Assembly (NCBI GenBank): GCA_029880855.1
Contig: JAOUNS010000001.1
Location: 372,001-436,000 of the forward strand
Length of the DNA: 64,000 nucleotides
Reading direction: 5' to 3'
Source: Gammaproteobacteria bacterium
Lineage (GTDB): Bacteria; Pseudomonadota; Gammaproteobacteria; UBA6429; Thiohalophilaceae
A program made the translations under genes and the position numbers. Shown in pieces: positions 45,053 to 53,583 of this stretch. The notes under the pieces are model-generated. The model saw nothing but the letters and a program-made list of their open reading frames with translations. It was not told the DNA's origin and did not search any database. Positions within the stretch are counted from its first letter, which is position 1, and every line of letters begins with the position of its first letter.

Positions 45053-46822
45053 ATGAGCACCTTAAAAAAATCAGTGGTACTGTGTGCGGCCGTCACCCTC
45101 TCGTTGGCTGGCTGTTCTGCCATGCAACGCGGGCCGAAAATTCAGGAAGGCAGTGAAGTTATCGGTGGAATTGGTAAAGTTGTCAATCTGGATCAAAACT
45201 GGACAACAGACTCGCAACAGGCTTTTTATTTTACCACGCAAGGCTCGCGTATTTTACCGTATGCCTGGTATCTGGCGCTGGAACAGGCAAATAACCAAAC
45301 ATTGTTTCGCGATAATGACCATATCGCAGCTTTACGCTACATTCCCAGCAAGAAGAGCAGCTGGAACCCGGATGGTCTGGCGGTCGGATTTGTCAAGGAC
45401 GGTCAGGGCAAGCAGGCATGGATGGGTTTTACCTGCGCGGCCTGTCATACCACACAGGTACATTACAAGAATACCGGAATCCGTATTGATGGCGGCCCGT
45501 CACTGGGTGACTTTGAAAACTTCAATATAGAGCTGGTCGACGCCATGAACGCCACCTACAAATCCGATACAAAATTCACTCGCTTTGCCAAATCAGTATT
45601 AGGTAACAATGCCACACCGAATGACAAAACCATGTTGCGTAATCAACTCCTGCAACAATCACTGGTTTTGGCCCAACGCAACAAGATAAATCACCCGGAT
45701 AAAAACCAACCGCACTATGGTTATGGGCGGGTTGATGCAATCGGCGCCATCTTTAATCAGATCCTGTCAAAATTTAATGACTTACCGAACAACGGTCGCA
45801 TATCCAATGCGCCGGTAAGTTATCCGTTTTTGTGGGGAACACATCAATCGGATGTTGTCCAGTGGACGGGATTTGCACCCAACGGCCCCTATAGTCTTGG
45901 CGCACTGGTGCGCAACGGCGGTGAAGTACTGGGTGTCTATGGACAATTGGACATTCCCAATGATAAATCGGTTAAACACTATAAATCTTCGTTACAAATA
46001 AAAAATCTGGGCAGATTGGAGTCCTGGGTGGCACAACTGCGCTCCCCCATCTGGCCGGCAGAGATACTTCCCCCGATCGACCCGGCAAAAGCCGAGAAAG
46101 GACAGACCCATTACAATAAATACTGCCTGTCATGCCATCAGGTCATTCCATGGTCCGAACAGGACCAAAAATATAAAGCCGTATTAACCCCGTTATCCAA
46201 AATTGGCACTGACCCGCAGGAGATCATCAACGTGGTTAAACTGCGCGATGCCGGTAAATTTGTTGGCAGAAAAGAAGGCGTACTCTTCGGTGACACCATA
46301 CCTGCCAAAACTGCAGGCTTGCCGGCCCTGGTGAACGCTGTCATTGGATCACTCCTGGAACACCCGCTTGAATCACTCGAAGCCGCGATTATCGAGTATG
46401 AAGGCGGCAAAGACAGTGGCGCAATTTCCGGATCACTAAACAAGCATCTTGAAACCACCGTTAGTATGTATAACAGAAAATCATTGCCGACCGACGACAA
46501 AGAAGTTGCAAAAGGAATGGTTTACAAGGCGCGACCACTGACCGGTATCTGGGCCACCGCCCCATATATGCACAATGGCTCAATACCCAACCTTGCGGAA
46601 GTCTTGTTACCGGCAAAGAAACGCTCGACGGTATTTTACCTCGGCAGTCGTGAGCTTGATCCCGTTAAAGTGGGCTTTGTCTCCGACCCAAACCTGCCCG
46701 ATACAAAGGTATTTAAATTTGATACCCGACTAACCGGCAATTCGAACAGCGGCCATGAATATGGCACAAACTTGAGTGACGAAGAAAGACAAGAGCTGGT
46801 GGAATATCTTAAAACATTGTAA
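45053..46822 (+). CDS. RoxA-like dihaem c-type cytochrome lipoprotein
   Basis: A 589-residue predicted lipoprotein (lipobox LAGC, Cys21) with two haem c sites: TCAACH (C128, C131, H132) and YCLSCH (C358, C361, H362). The sequence around them (FYFTTQGSRILPYAWYLALEQ, NPDGLAVGF, and late in the chain ARPLTGIWATAPYMHNGSIPNL) resembles the dihaem peroxidase-like group that includes rubber oxygenases RoxA/RoxB. Whether it cleaves polyisoprenoids or reduces peroxide is not visible. AGGAAA upstream supports the ATG at 45053. Confidence 0.78.
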   Translation: MSTLKKSVVLCAAVTLSLAGCSAMQRGPKIQEGSEVIGGIGKVVNLDQNWTTDSQQAFYFTTQGSRILPYAWYLALEQANNQTLFRDNDHIAALRYIPSKKSSWNPDGLAVGFVKDGQGKQAWMGFTCAACHTTQVHYKNTGIRIDGGPSLGDFENFNIELVDAMNATYKSDTKFTRFAKSVLGNNATPNDKTMLRNQLLQQSLVLAQRNKINHPDKNQPHYGYGRVDAIGAIFNQILSKFNDLPNNGRISNAPVSYPFLWGTHQSDVVQWTGFAPNGPYSLGALVRNGGEVLGVYGQLDIPNDKSVKHYKSSLQIKNLGRLESWVAQLRSPIWPAEILPPIDPAKAEKGQTHYNKYCLSCHQVIPWSEQDQKYKAVLTPLSKIGTDPQEIINVVKLRDAGKFVGRKEGVLFGDTIPAKTAGLPALVNAVIGSLLEHPLESLEAAIIEYEGGKDSGAISGSLNKHLETTVSMYNRKSLPTDDKEVAKGMVYKARPLTGIWATAPYMHNGSIPNLAEVLLPAKKRSTVFYLGSRELDPVKVGFVSDPNLPDTKVFKFDTRLTGNSNSGHEYGTNLSDEERQELVEYLKTL

Positions 46823-46834
46823 ACCTGATCGGGA

Positions 46835-46854
46835 GGAGTGCCATATGGCACTCC
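46835..46854 (+). terminator. Palindrome downstream of the RoxA-like gene
   Basis: A perfect 20-base palindrome centred on CCATATGG, 12 bases after the stop codon. Only a weak pyrimidine tract follows (CTCTCTTC), so termination is plausible but not canonical. Confidence 0.5.
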
Positions 46855-46990
46855 CTCTCTTCAAACAGATACAAATCGTGTAGTTGTAATTTAATGATTG
46901 CCGGCAGTTTTTGAGACATTTTTCAGTGAATTTATACTGTGAGATGGCGCCTGATAATGAGGGATGGTTTCGCTCTGAACGTATTTATCA

Positions 46991-47413
46991 CTATAGCTCT
47001 AAGGGAATATCTTTAAAGATCAACACATTTGATTCATGACAATAATCCGCCGTTAACTCAAAATCGGTAATAATACTTTCAGGACGCTCAGGAAAATAGA
47101 GACTTTTAAGCATGATTGAAAACTCTTTAGATACTACTTTGTTACAAGGCATCTTCGAATACATATCATAAATGCGGTTGCCACTATGGGTATATGATAT
47201 ATCCGGACTAAACGACTCATAAACGTTACCAGTATCAAGATCTGTTATCTTAAAACGAATGATGTCTGGAAACTGATACCAAACAGCATATTGGCTGCAG
47301 CAATTTATAAATGTAGATAATACACCGTCAATCTTTATTTCCTTTTCTTCCTTATACCAATTTTCATCAAACCAGATTATCAGGCCTTGAGGCTCTTCCA
47401 TATTTTCCACCAT
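46991..47413 (-). CDS. Hypothetical protein
   Basis: A 140-residue soluble acidic protein, alpha/beta, without signal peptide or recognised motif (WYQFPDIIRFKITDLDTGNVYES; ITDFELTADYCHESNVLIF). Starts at 47413 or 47401 are both possible. The gene is AT-rich compared with its neighbours. Confidence 0.55.
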   Translation of the reverse strand: MVENMEEPQGLIIWFDENWYKEEKEIKIDGVLSTFINCCSQYAVWYQFPDIIRFKITDLDTGNVYESFSPDISYTHSGNRIYDMYSKMPCNKVVSKEFSIMLKSLYFPERPESIITDFELTADYCHESNVLIFKDIPLEL

Positions 47414-47437
47414 GGCAAGTAAACAACGATAAAATGA

Positions 47438-47707
47438 TTAACGGTGAAATTCCTCTGCCTGCCACCGTATCATGTCAGCGTGCATCTTGTTGTCACGGTA
47501 ACGACTGCCGGCAAACATGGTCAGGGTAAAAAGTATAATCGCGGAAATCTTGACGTAATCCGGCAGGTCCAGCAGCCAGGCGCAGGCGCCCAGACCAAAT
47601 GTAAATACCAGCATTACCACGTAGATTTTCCACCAAAGCCCGGCACGAGCCATGATGACTTCAGCCCGCTGCATATCCTCTTTATAACGCCTGTTCTGCT
47701 GTGACAT
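47438..47707 (-). CDS. Small two-helix membrane protein
   Basis: An 89-residue protein with two hydrophobic segments (WWKIYVVMLVFTFGLGACAWLL and KISAIILFTLTMFAGSRY) and charged ends. Function unknown; it is next to a DHC cytochrome gene on the same strand (73-bp gap). Confidence 0.55.
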   Translation of the reverse strand: MSQQNRRYKEDMQRAEVIMARAGLWWKIYVVMLVFTFGLGACAWLLDLPDYVKISAIILFTLTMFAGSRYRDNKMHADMIRWQAEEFHR

Positions 47708-47780
47708 GACTGCCTCGCTGAATTAACGAGTGTTATTACCAAGTTTAGACCTGAAACAACCTCTTCGCACGGTCGTCTGA

Positions 47781-48293
47781 CTAATCATCCCATCGCCCGT
47801 GTCCGGGGATACTGATCTCACGTTCGGGGAAGGTCGCCTGCTCCGCACGCCGGTGACAGGCATTACAATTACTCAGACTGCGAACCTTGTCATTACCCTT
47901 TACCAGCCGCTCAGGAATTTCATCGTGCTCATGACGGAACCAGCGGAGTTGCGTGATCCGTGTCGGTTCCTGCCTGTGATGCCGGCTTTTTTGACGATCC
48001 GACGCATAGCGTACCAGATAGGCCGTCAATTTCTGACGTCGTTTTTCTTCCAGTTCCGCATTATCGCCGAAATGCCGGCCGAGCCCAGCCATGATCTCCT
48101 GCCAGGCATCCCCGGATAACAGCCCCGGCGGATAGGCCATGTGGCAACTGCCGCACTCCTTTTTATATTCCGGGTAGCCGGGCGCGCTGAGAAAATCCCG
48201 CCGGAAATTCCTGTCGGCTTCATCTTCATCCGCCAGGACTGTACCGGCTCCCATCCACATACAAATACCCAGACTCAATATCATTCGTTTCAT
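47781..48293 (-). CDS. Dihaem cytochrome c (DHC), third copy
   Basis: A 170-residue periplasmic cytochrome with a signal peptide (MKRMILSLGICMWMGAGTVLA) and two haem sites, ECGSCH and NCNACH. The interhaem segment PPGLLSGDAWQEIMAGLGRHFGDNAELEEKRRQKLTAYLVRYA matches the DHC gene at 23896 and the DHC domain of the fusion at 21267. It has no SHP or cytochrome b beside it. Confidence 0.9.
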   Translation of the reverse strand: MKRMILSLGICMWMGAGTVLADEDEADRNFRRDFLSAPGYPEYKKECGSCHMAYPPGLLSGDAWQEIMAGLGRHFGDNAELEEKRRQKLTAYLVRYASDRQKSRHHRQEPTRITQLRWFRHEHDEIPERLVKGNDKVRSLSNCNACHRRAEQATFPEREISIPGHGRWDD

Positions 48294-48443
48294 ATTCGCC
48301 TCGCATATACAATTTTGCGTTTAAGAAAGTACCAGGACGGTAAATGGGCCGATAGGCAAATTCAGTCCATCTTCGGGACAACGACGATTGGAGTAATGAT
48401 TCTCCGGCCCGGCTTCACTAGACCGCATTTCCAGAACGATTTG

Positions 48444-48950
48444 TTATGGCTTCACGTAAAATGACTCATGATATGTCACTTCTCCTTGCGGAGAATCTGC
48501 TTTAAACGATAATGACATAAAATATTCCGCCGGGACACCAGGGAAAACCAGTCGGGTGTTTGCCGCAAAACCAAACCGGTGATAAAAATCCGGATCGCCG
48601 ACAACAACACATCCGAATGCGCCCATTTCTTCCAATTTAGTCAATGCTGCTTTCATCAATTCAGAACCAATACCTCTGCCCTGCTTTTCAGGTTTAACAG
48701 ATATCGGTCCCAACCCGTACCAACCCTGCGCCCCGTCAGCAATGGCAACGGGTGAAACCGCGATATGCCCGACAATACCGCCATTCTCTTCGGCTACCAG
48801 GGAGACAGTCAGCATCCCCGCTTTTCGCAAAGCGCCTACTATCAACGCCTCGGTTTTATCGCTGTGCGCCACATCCTCAAATGCTGCTTCAGTGACCCGG
48901 GTAATCTCTGCCTGATCCAGGCTGTTTTCTTCACGAATGATGATGGTCAT
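48444..48950 (-). CDS. GNAT N-acetyltransferase (YhbS-like)
   Basis: A 168-residue acetyltransferase with the acetyl-CoA motif LGPISVKPEKQGRGIGSELMKAAL and the YhbS-type C-terminal GDPDFYHRFGFAANTRLVFPG. The substrate is unknown. Single gene. Confidence 0.9.
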   Translation of the reverse strand: MTIIIREENSLDQAEITRVTEAAFEDVAHSDKTEALIVGALRKAGMLTVSLVAEENGGIVGHIAVSPVAIADGAQGWYGLGPISVKPEKQGRGIGSELMKAALTKLEEMGAFGCVVVGDPDFYHRFGFAANTRLVFPGVPAEYFMSLSFKADSPQGEVTYHESFYVKP

Positions 48951-49017
48951 ATGTCTCTATATTTGAACAACGGATACCGGATTGTGCACATTTAAAACCC
49001 TGTTTCCATTAACTCAC

Positions 49018-49698
49018 TTATGCAAACGTACCCAGCCAGGTCGGATCAGTCTTAAAGACGGGGCTGCGATTACCCTTTATATACTCAACAAAAATGTCTA
49101 CGATATCCGGAAGGACTGAATCAATGACAGAAGGTCGGGCAAGCAGTGCATCACGCCACTGCGCGACCCTGGAGTGATTATCAAAGATTCCCAGGGGTTT
49201 AATATCTTCACACCATTGCAAACGCTGCATCATTGGCGCTGCCGCCGCGTCAACCAAAGAAAATTTCTCACTCGCAAAATATTCGCCATCTGCAAGCCGG
49301 CCTTCAAGACGGGTAAATTTTTCCTGTACAGAATGAACCGCCGCAATTGCCTCCTCTTCACTATTGGCAATCATGAGCTTATAGGCGTCGACCAAACCGG
49401 CTGAAATCACTTCAATCCATGCCCGGTGTATCGCCTTTTGCAGCGGATCTTCAGGGTGGAGTCGCGGAGCGGCAATCTCATCAAGATATTCTGTAATGAC
49501 CGCTGACTCAAACAATACCTGATCACCCACTTTCAGAACAGGGACATTTCCAAAGGGTGAAATTTGCAAAAACCAGTCCGGCTTATCGTATAGATCAACA
49601 TACTCGACAGCGTAGTCCATGCCTTTTTCTTTAAGCGCAATAACACTGCGCTGTACATAGGGACACAGATTAAAACTGACGAGCGTAAGATTGGTCAT
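49018..49698 (-). CDS. Glutathione S-transferase, Cys-type
   Basis: A 226-residue GST. The N-terminal thioredoxin-like domain has the motif NLCPYVQRSVIALKEKG with a catalytic Cys, as in omega/lambda/DHAR-type enzymes, and the cis-Pro/Glu-Ser site GNVPVLKVGDQVLFESAVITEYLDE. The helical C-terminal domain follows. Cys-type GSTs usually act as thiol transferases or dehydroascorbate reductases rather than conjugating enzymes. Confidence 0.9.
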   Translation of the reverse strand: MTNLTLVSFNLCPYVQRSVIALKEKGMDYAVEYVDLYDKPDWFLQISPFGNVPVLKVGDQVLFESAVITEYLDEIAAPRLHPEDPLQKAIHRAWIEVISAGLVDAYKLMIANSEEEAIAAVHSVQEKFTRLEGRLADGEYFASEKFSLVDAAAAPMMQRLQWCEDIKPLGIFDNHSRVAQWRDALLARPSVIDSVLPDIVDIFVEYIKGNRSPVFKTDPTWLGTFA

Positions 49699-49865
49699 GA
49701 CGCCGGGCCCTTTTCACTTGAAAATATTACGGGTGAGAGACTGGATTATAACCCACCAGCGATATAAGCCAACAACCTGAATTTAAGGAATGGGGGATTT
49801 TTAACGACTATGATTGAGCGTACATAATCAATCCCCTGGTCACCTTAATTTGTATCTTCAGCTTG

Positions 49866-50351
49866 CTAGTCGGCGAATATTACCTTGGTACCACCAACAT
49901 GGTCGTGCAAACACCGCTTGGATGAAGTGAATATAAATAATAAATTAACCAAATTCACTAATGGGCCAATAACCGGTATTTGCGGGTTAAGCCAATAAAA
50001 ACCATATCTTTTGGCCAGCGTTGTGATATCTGCATGCTGACCGTCGATTTTAACAATTTTTATATTTAGTGCTTTTTTTCCTAAAGTTTGACCATCTCTG
50101 ATGATAAATTTACCGTGGATAGCAAAAAATATGGCTATACTTATTAATGAAATGGTCAAGGCATAGGCATATGATAACACTTTTCCTTCTGATATGGTTG
50201 CAAATCCACCTGTAAAATACAACAATGCAATGCTGAAAGGAATCATTGTCAAGGCATCAATCAATGAAGCCAAAAGTCTAGCCCATCTTCCGGCAAGCAC
50301 GCTATTGTCGGCACTTGCCAAATTCTCTGTCGATTCATTCGAACTATTCAT
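49866..50351 (-). CDS. RDD-family membrane protein
   Basis: A 161-residue RDD-domain protein. It has the signature ARLLASLIDALTMIP (Arg-Asp in helix 1), a second helix (YALTISLISIAIFFAI), and the conserved GQTLGKKALNIKIVKIDG. RDD proteins are poorly characterised; one has been linked to Na+ or proton transport. Single gene. Confidence 0.9.
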   Translation of the reverse strand: MNSSNESTENLASADNSVLAGRWARLLASLIDALTMIPFSIALLYFTGGFATISEGKVLSYAYALTISLISIAIFFAIHGKFIIRDGQTLGKKALNIKIVKIDGQHADITTLAKRYGFYWLNPQIPVIGPLVNLVNLLFIFTSSKRCLHDHVGGTKVIFAD

Positions 50352-50567
50352 AATATCTCCAATGCTTGTTCGTTAAGGTTATTTTCTGATTGTCAGCAAA
50401 TATTAGAAAGCCCGACACAAAATGCAAACCCATTCATCCCGGGTATTAGCAACTTCAGAAAATGACCGGCATATTATTAACCAAATGAAAAAAACGTGAC
50501 GGATAATTGGTTCTTGCCAACTTGTCAAACCGTCCAATTAACAATTCCCCCCGTCACCCTTTATGTC

Positions 50568-51248
50568 TTACTTGATAGAAATCAGTTCAATTTCAAAAAT
50601 CAATGTTGCGTTTGGATCGATACTGCCCTGACCATGCGCCCCATAAGCCAGTTCAGGTGGAATCACCACTTTCCATTTTGCCCCCACCGGGATCATCGGC
50701 AGGATTTCCTGCCAGCCTCTGATTACGCCGTTTAAAGGGAAAGTTGCAGGATTGCCGCGTTTAACTGAGCTGTCAAAAGTTTTGCCATCGATTAATGTAC
50801 CATGGTAATGCACGGTTACCGTAGACGAAGGCTGTGGTTTAGGGCCTTTGGTATTTTTCAAGATTTCATACTGGATACCATTGGGCAGTTCCACGACACC
50901 TTTGCGCTTTTTATTTTTCGCACGGAACGCGTCACCGTCTGATTTGCTTTTTTCGGCCCTGGCCTTGTTTTCAGCAAGCACTTTTCTCTGGTAAGACTGC
51001 ACAGCTTCGGTCATTTCCTGTTGTGTAAGCTTTAATTTACCGCCTGAGAAGACATCGCTGATGGCTTCTGCGATAATTTTTGGATCGACTTTGTCACTCA
51101 GATCCTGCTGTCTGAGTGAGTGACCTATCTGCACACCAATAGCATAACTTAACCTGTCTTTTTCAGAACTGAAATCCCCTGCCATTGAGTTGATTGCAAG
51201 ACAGAACAAACTGAAGGTAACAAATATTTTAAGATTACGATATTTCAC
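50568..51248 (-). CDS. FKBP-type peptidyl-prolyl isomerase (FkpA/Mip-like)
   Basis: A 226-residue periplasmic isomerase. A signal peptide is followed by a helical dimerisation region (LSYAIGVQIGHSLRQQ to VLAENKARAEKSKSDGDAF) and a C-terminal FKBP domain (TVTVHYHGTLIDGKTFDSSVKRGNPATFPLNGVIRGWQEIL, IPPELAYGAHG, LIFEIELI). The start codon is GTG with AAAGGA eight bases upstream, which fixes it at 51248. It folds or chaperones exported proteins. Confidence 0.93.
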   Translation of the reverse strand: MKYRNLKIFVTFSLFCLAINSMAGDFSSEKDRLSYAIGVQIGHSLRQQDLSDKVDPKIIAEAISDVFSGGKLKLTQQEMTEAVQSYQRKVLAENKARAEKSKSDGDAFRAKNKKRKGVVELPNGIQYEILKNTKGPKPQPSSTVTVHYHGTLIDGKTFDSSVKRGNPATFPLNGVIRGWQEILPMIPVGAKWKVVIPPELAYGAHGQGSIDPNATLIFEIELISIK

Positions 51249-51545
51249 GGTTTTTCCTTTATGTAAAAATATTCATTTAATACAACAAAACCATACAACC
51301 GAAACAGTCTGCTGTGATAACACAAGTTCAACCGAATCTCTTCTGCTCATAAAAACGGCAATAATTGGCATACTGTCATACGGCAAATATATAACTGTAC
51401 ACCCAACACTATCCTGCGACAATAAGTTGGGTTAGAGAAAAATTTAGGCAACATTAGTGTCAGCTAATATTAGAAACAATAGTTCTCTGAAACCGTTCGT
51501 CATTTCTTTTTTACTCAAAAATTTAAGGTTCAGCCACGTTGCTTT

Positions 51546-52025
51546 TTAGCGTCGGTTGGGGCCCTTGTTAGGCTGATTTTCAACATTATCCAGCAGCAAT
51601 GCCAGCTCATACATTTGTGAGCTATTGCTTATTGACTTATATATATTCCCATTCATTTTATTCTCATTATCTGATGCGATTACCCACCAACCAGAACATA
51701 ATCGATAACATGGAAACTCATTCAAATCAGAGTATGCACCCACCCAATAATTAATTTGTTTATCGTCCTTGGTGATAATTGTAAACTTATATGAAGGAGT
51801 AAGTTTCCTGCCATTATTTCTTTCCCACCTGTATTTTGAGAACAAATATTCAACTGTTTTTATTGAGGCATGATCTTTAATGACAGCAGAGTTAGCACCA
51901 TTTTCCAATGATTCAATTGTCAGGTTTCTAATGTTCCCTTCAATTAATTCCGGTCCTTCTATGTATGTATTATTTTGGCAACCGGAAAGGATAAGAATAA
52001 TTAATATTATAAGCACGAATCTCAT
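51546..52025 (-). CDS. Small lipoprotein, unknown
   Basis: A 159-residue predicted lipoprotein (MRFVLIILIILILSGCQNN). The mature part is alpha/beta with two Cys (FPCYRLCSGWW). It is AT-rich, like the rest of the island that starts here. Its ATG overlaps the stop of a short upstream ORF (ATGA at 52022-52025). Confidence 0.65.
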   Translation of the reverse strand: MRFVLIILIILILSGCQNNTYIEGPELIEGNIRNLTIESLENGANSAVIKDHASIKTVEYLFSKYRWERNNGRKLTPSYKFTIITKDDKQINYWVGAYSDLNEFPCYRLCSGWWVIASDNENKMNGNIYKSISNSSQMYELALLLDNVENQPNKGPNRR

Positions 52026-52120
52026 TGAAAATTATCCATAATCACACTTGTATCTTCCAATAAAGTGGACGGATTATTTATTAACCATTTCCACGAAATG
52101 TACAAAATCAAATCCTCCAT
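52022..52120 (-). CDS. Possible short ORF coupled to the lipoprotein gene
   Basis: A 32-residue frame from an ATG at 52120 ends in ATGA overlap with the lipoprotein start, which is suggestive of coupling. It has no recognisable features. The frame extends further upstream only through a 28-bp dispersed repeat (52155-52182), so the longer version is not credible. Weakly supported. Confidence 0.25.
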   Translation of the reverse strand: MEDLILYISWKWLINNPSTLLEDTSVIMDNFQ

Positions 52121-52154
52121 CACCTTTATCTTATCATAAAAATAACGTAAATTT

Positions 52155-52182
52155 GAATGAGACGCATTTGTCACCGACCCCT
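52155..52182 (+). repeat. 28-bp dispersed repeat, copy 1
   Basis: Begins GAATGAGACGCATTTG and ends ACCGACCCCT. An identical copy is at 53532-53559, and the flanking 20 bases upstream are also partly similar. Confidence 0.85.
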
Positions 52183-52207
52183 GTAATTTAAATGTCATCC
52201 TGACCAT

Positions 52208-52549
52208 TTATGCTTCAATAATCACATCAAACATTTCCAGTTTTCCTGCGCCATTGAAAGATTCTTTGGGCATGGGGTTTTGGTGAGCCAGTTTAAAGTC
52301 TTCGCTGCCGACCCATGCTTCAAAAGCGACCTTGTCTTGCCAGACGGTCATGACCACGTAGGGTGTATCGTCAGTTTCAGGTTTGAGGATGCTCATACTG
52401 ACGAAGCCGGGTTGTTTTTCTATCTGACCGGCACGTTTGCGAAAGCGATCTTCAAACATTTCTTCATAGCCTTCGGCGACAGGAACGCGGTTATTCACTA
52501 TGTACACTGTGGATTCCTTTTGGTTGTTTTGTGTGAACTGATTGGTCAT
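52208..52549 (-). CDS. Antibiotic biosynthesis monooxygenase (ABM) domain protein
   Basis: A 113-residue ABM-fold protein: VYIVNNRVPVAEGYEEMFEDRFRKRAGQIEKQPGFVSMSILKPE followed by VVMTVWQDKVAFEAWVGSEDFKLAHQN. The fold covers haem-degrading IsdG/HmuD-like enzymes and quinol monooxygenases; key residues are not enough to choose. The ATG at 52549 is preferred, 20 codons inside the open frame. Confidence 0.85.
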   Translation of the reverse strand: MTNQFTQNNQKESTVYIVNNRVPVAEGYEEMFEDRFRKRAGQIEKQPGFVSMSILKPETDDTPYVVMTVWQDKVAFEAWVGSEDFKLAHQNPMPKESFNGAGKLEMFDVIIEA

Positions 52550-52868
52550 CAAATTGATACCTTCCTGGAATACCTGGAGCACGAGACATTTGGAACCAGA
52601 TATGATCAAGAACCAGTGAATTGATAATAATCGGGGAAATCTTACTCAGTCAGTCGACGTGGCCAAGCAATAATCCCGTCTCATTTTATGTTTCCACCAT
52701 TTCGGTCAGTTAACCAGATAGTCAGTAAAATTGTGGTTATCGCATTGTTACTGTGCGAGTATTTTCATTATAATATTTTCCGCAAGCGATATTATAGTGC
52801 TATCGGATACCTGCTGCTAAAACATTGGTGGCAATGGACAGTTAAAACACCAGTAAAGGAGAATATTA

Positions 52869-53051
52869 ATGTTTGCTGATATATTGAAGAATAGTATGGA
52901 GGATAAAAAGGGAGTCCTGGTTTACCTGCGGGGCGGTCACAGCATCGGAATGGTAGTCACAGCCATTGAACCTGATCATGTCACCGGACGAAACCGGGAA
53001 TACGATACTATTATTGTTAGTCGCGGCGATATCGTAGCATTGACCATGTAA
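52869..53051 (+). CDS. Small protein, unknown
   Basis: A 60-residue protein with a good ribosome site (AAGGAG, seven bases before the ATG). It looks like a single small beta barrel (GVLVYLRGGHSIGMVVTAIEPDHVTGRNREYDTIIVSRGDIVALTM), reminiscent of Sm-like or SH3-like folds, though I cannot assign it. A hairpin followed by a T-run lies just downstream, so it has its own transcript. Confidence 0.65.
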   Translation: MFADILKNSMEDKKGVLVYLRGGHSIGMVVTAIEPDHVTGRNREYDTIIVSRGDIVALTM

Positions 53052-53063
53052 TCGAGACAAGTT

Positions 53064-53113
53064 GGCTCAGAGGACATTTTACTCTGATATTGGAAACAAT
53101 TGTTCTCTGAGCC
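53064..53113 (+). terminator. Hairpin with T-run after the 60-residue protein gene
   Basis: GGCTCAGAGGACA pairs with TGTTCTCTGAGCC and is followed by TGTTTTTC. The arm resembles the GGGGTCAGA hairpin family further along (57736, 58855), so it may be a repeat reused as a terminator. Confidence 0.65.
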
Positions 53114-53132
53114 TGTTTTTCGTTATCGGCAT

Positions 53133-53480
53133 TTATGGATTCCACTTCTTGTGGGCATTCGTATCGAAGCCAAAACCTGCCGCCATGAATAAATCGCGCC
53201 AATCAGTTTTCGCCAATTCAATCGCCGCTACAAGTTTGCCCATGTTTCTTTCGCTAAGTTTTAGAACAGAAAATCGTATTCTTTCCATGTTATATTTGTC
53301 ATGGTTTTCGCAAAATGGAATATCATCCGCGCATTCGACTTTTAACAGTTCTTCTACTTTCCCCTGTTGACTGAGAGGGAAAAGTATTTTAATTATTTCG
53401 ATTGTTTTTTCACTTAAGTCAATCATTTTTTCAATAGCCTCCAGGGTATGGCAAAATCTTTTTTCTGTTAAGCTAAACAT
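53133..53480 (-). CDS. Hypothetical protein
   Basis: A 115-residue soluble, mostly helical protein (HTLEAIEKMIDLSEKTIEIIKILFPLSQQGKVEELLKVE). AAGGA precedes the ATG. No family recognised. AT-rich. Confidence 0.6.
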   Translation of the reverse strand: MFSLTEKRFCHTLEAIEKMIDLSEKTIEIIKILFPLSQQGKVEELLKVECADDIPFCENHDKYNMERIRFSVLKLSERNMGKLVAAIELAKTDWRDLFMAAGFGFDTNAHKKWNP

Positions 53481-53531
53481 CTTTCCTTGATAGCTATTAT
53501 ATATGGTATATCATAATTCAAATGTAAATGC

Positions 53532-53559
53532 GAATGAGACGCATTTGTCACCGACCCCT
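53532..53559 (+). repeat. 28-bp dispersed repeat, copy 2
   Basis: Identical over 28 bases to 52155-52182, in the same orientation, about 1.4 kb away. Confidence 0.85.
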
Positions 53560-53583
53560 TTTATCCTGTTTTTGTGGCCCGTT

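Noticed and set aside
52121-52207. Upstream extension of the short ORF before the lipoprotein gene
   Set aside because: The extra codons are translated from the 28-bp dispersed repeat; only the part after 52120 could be real.
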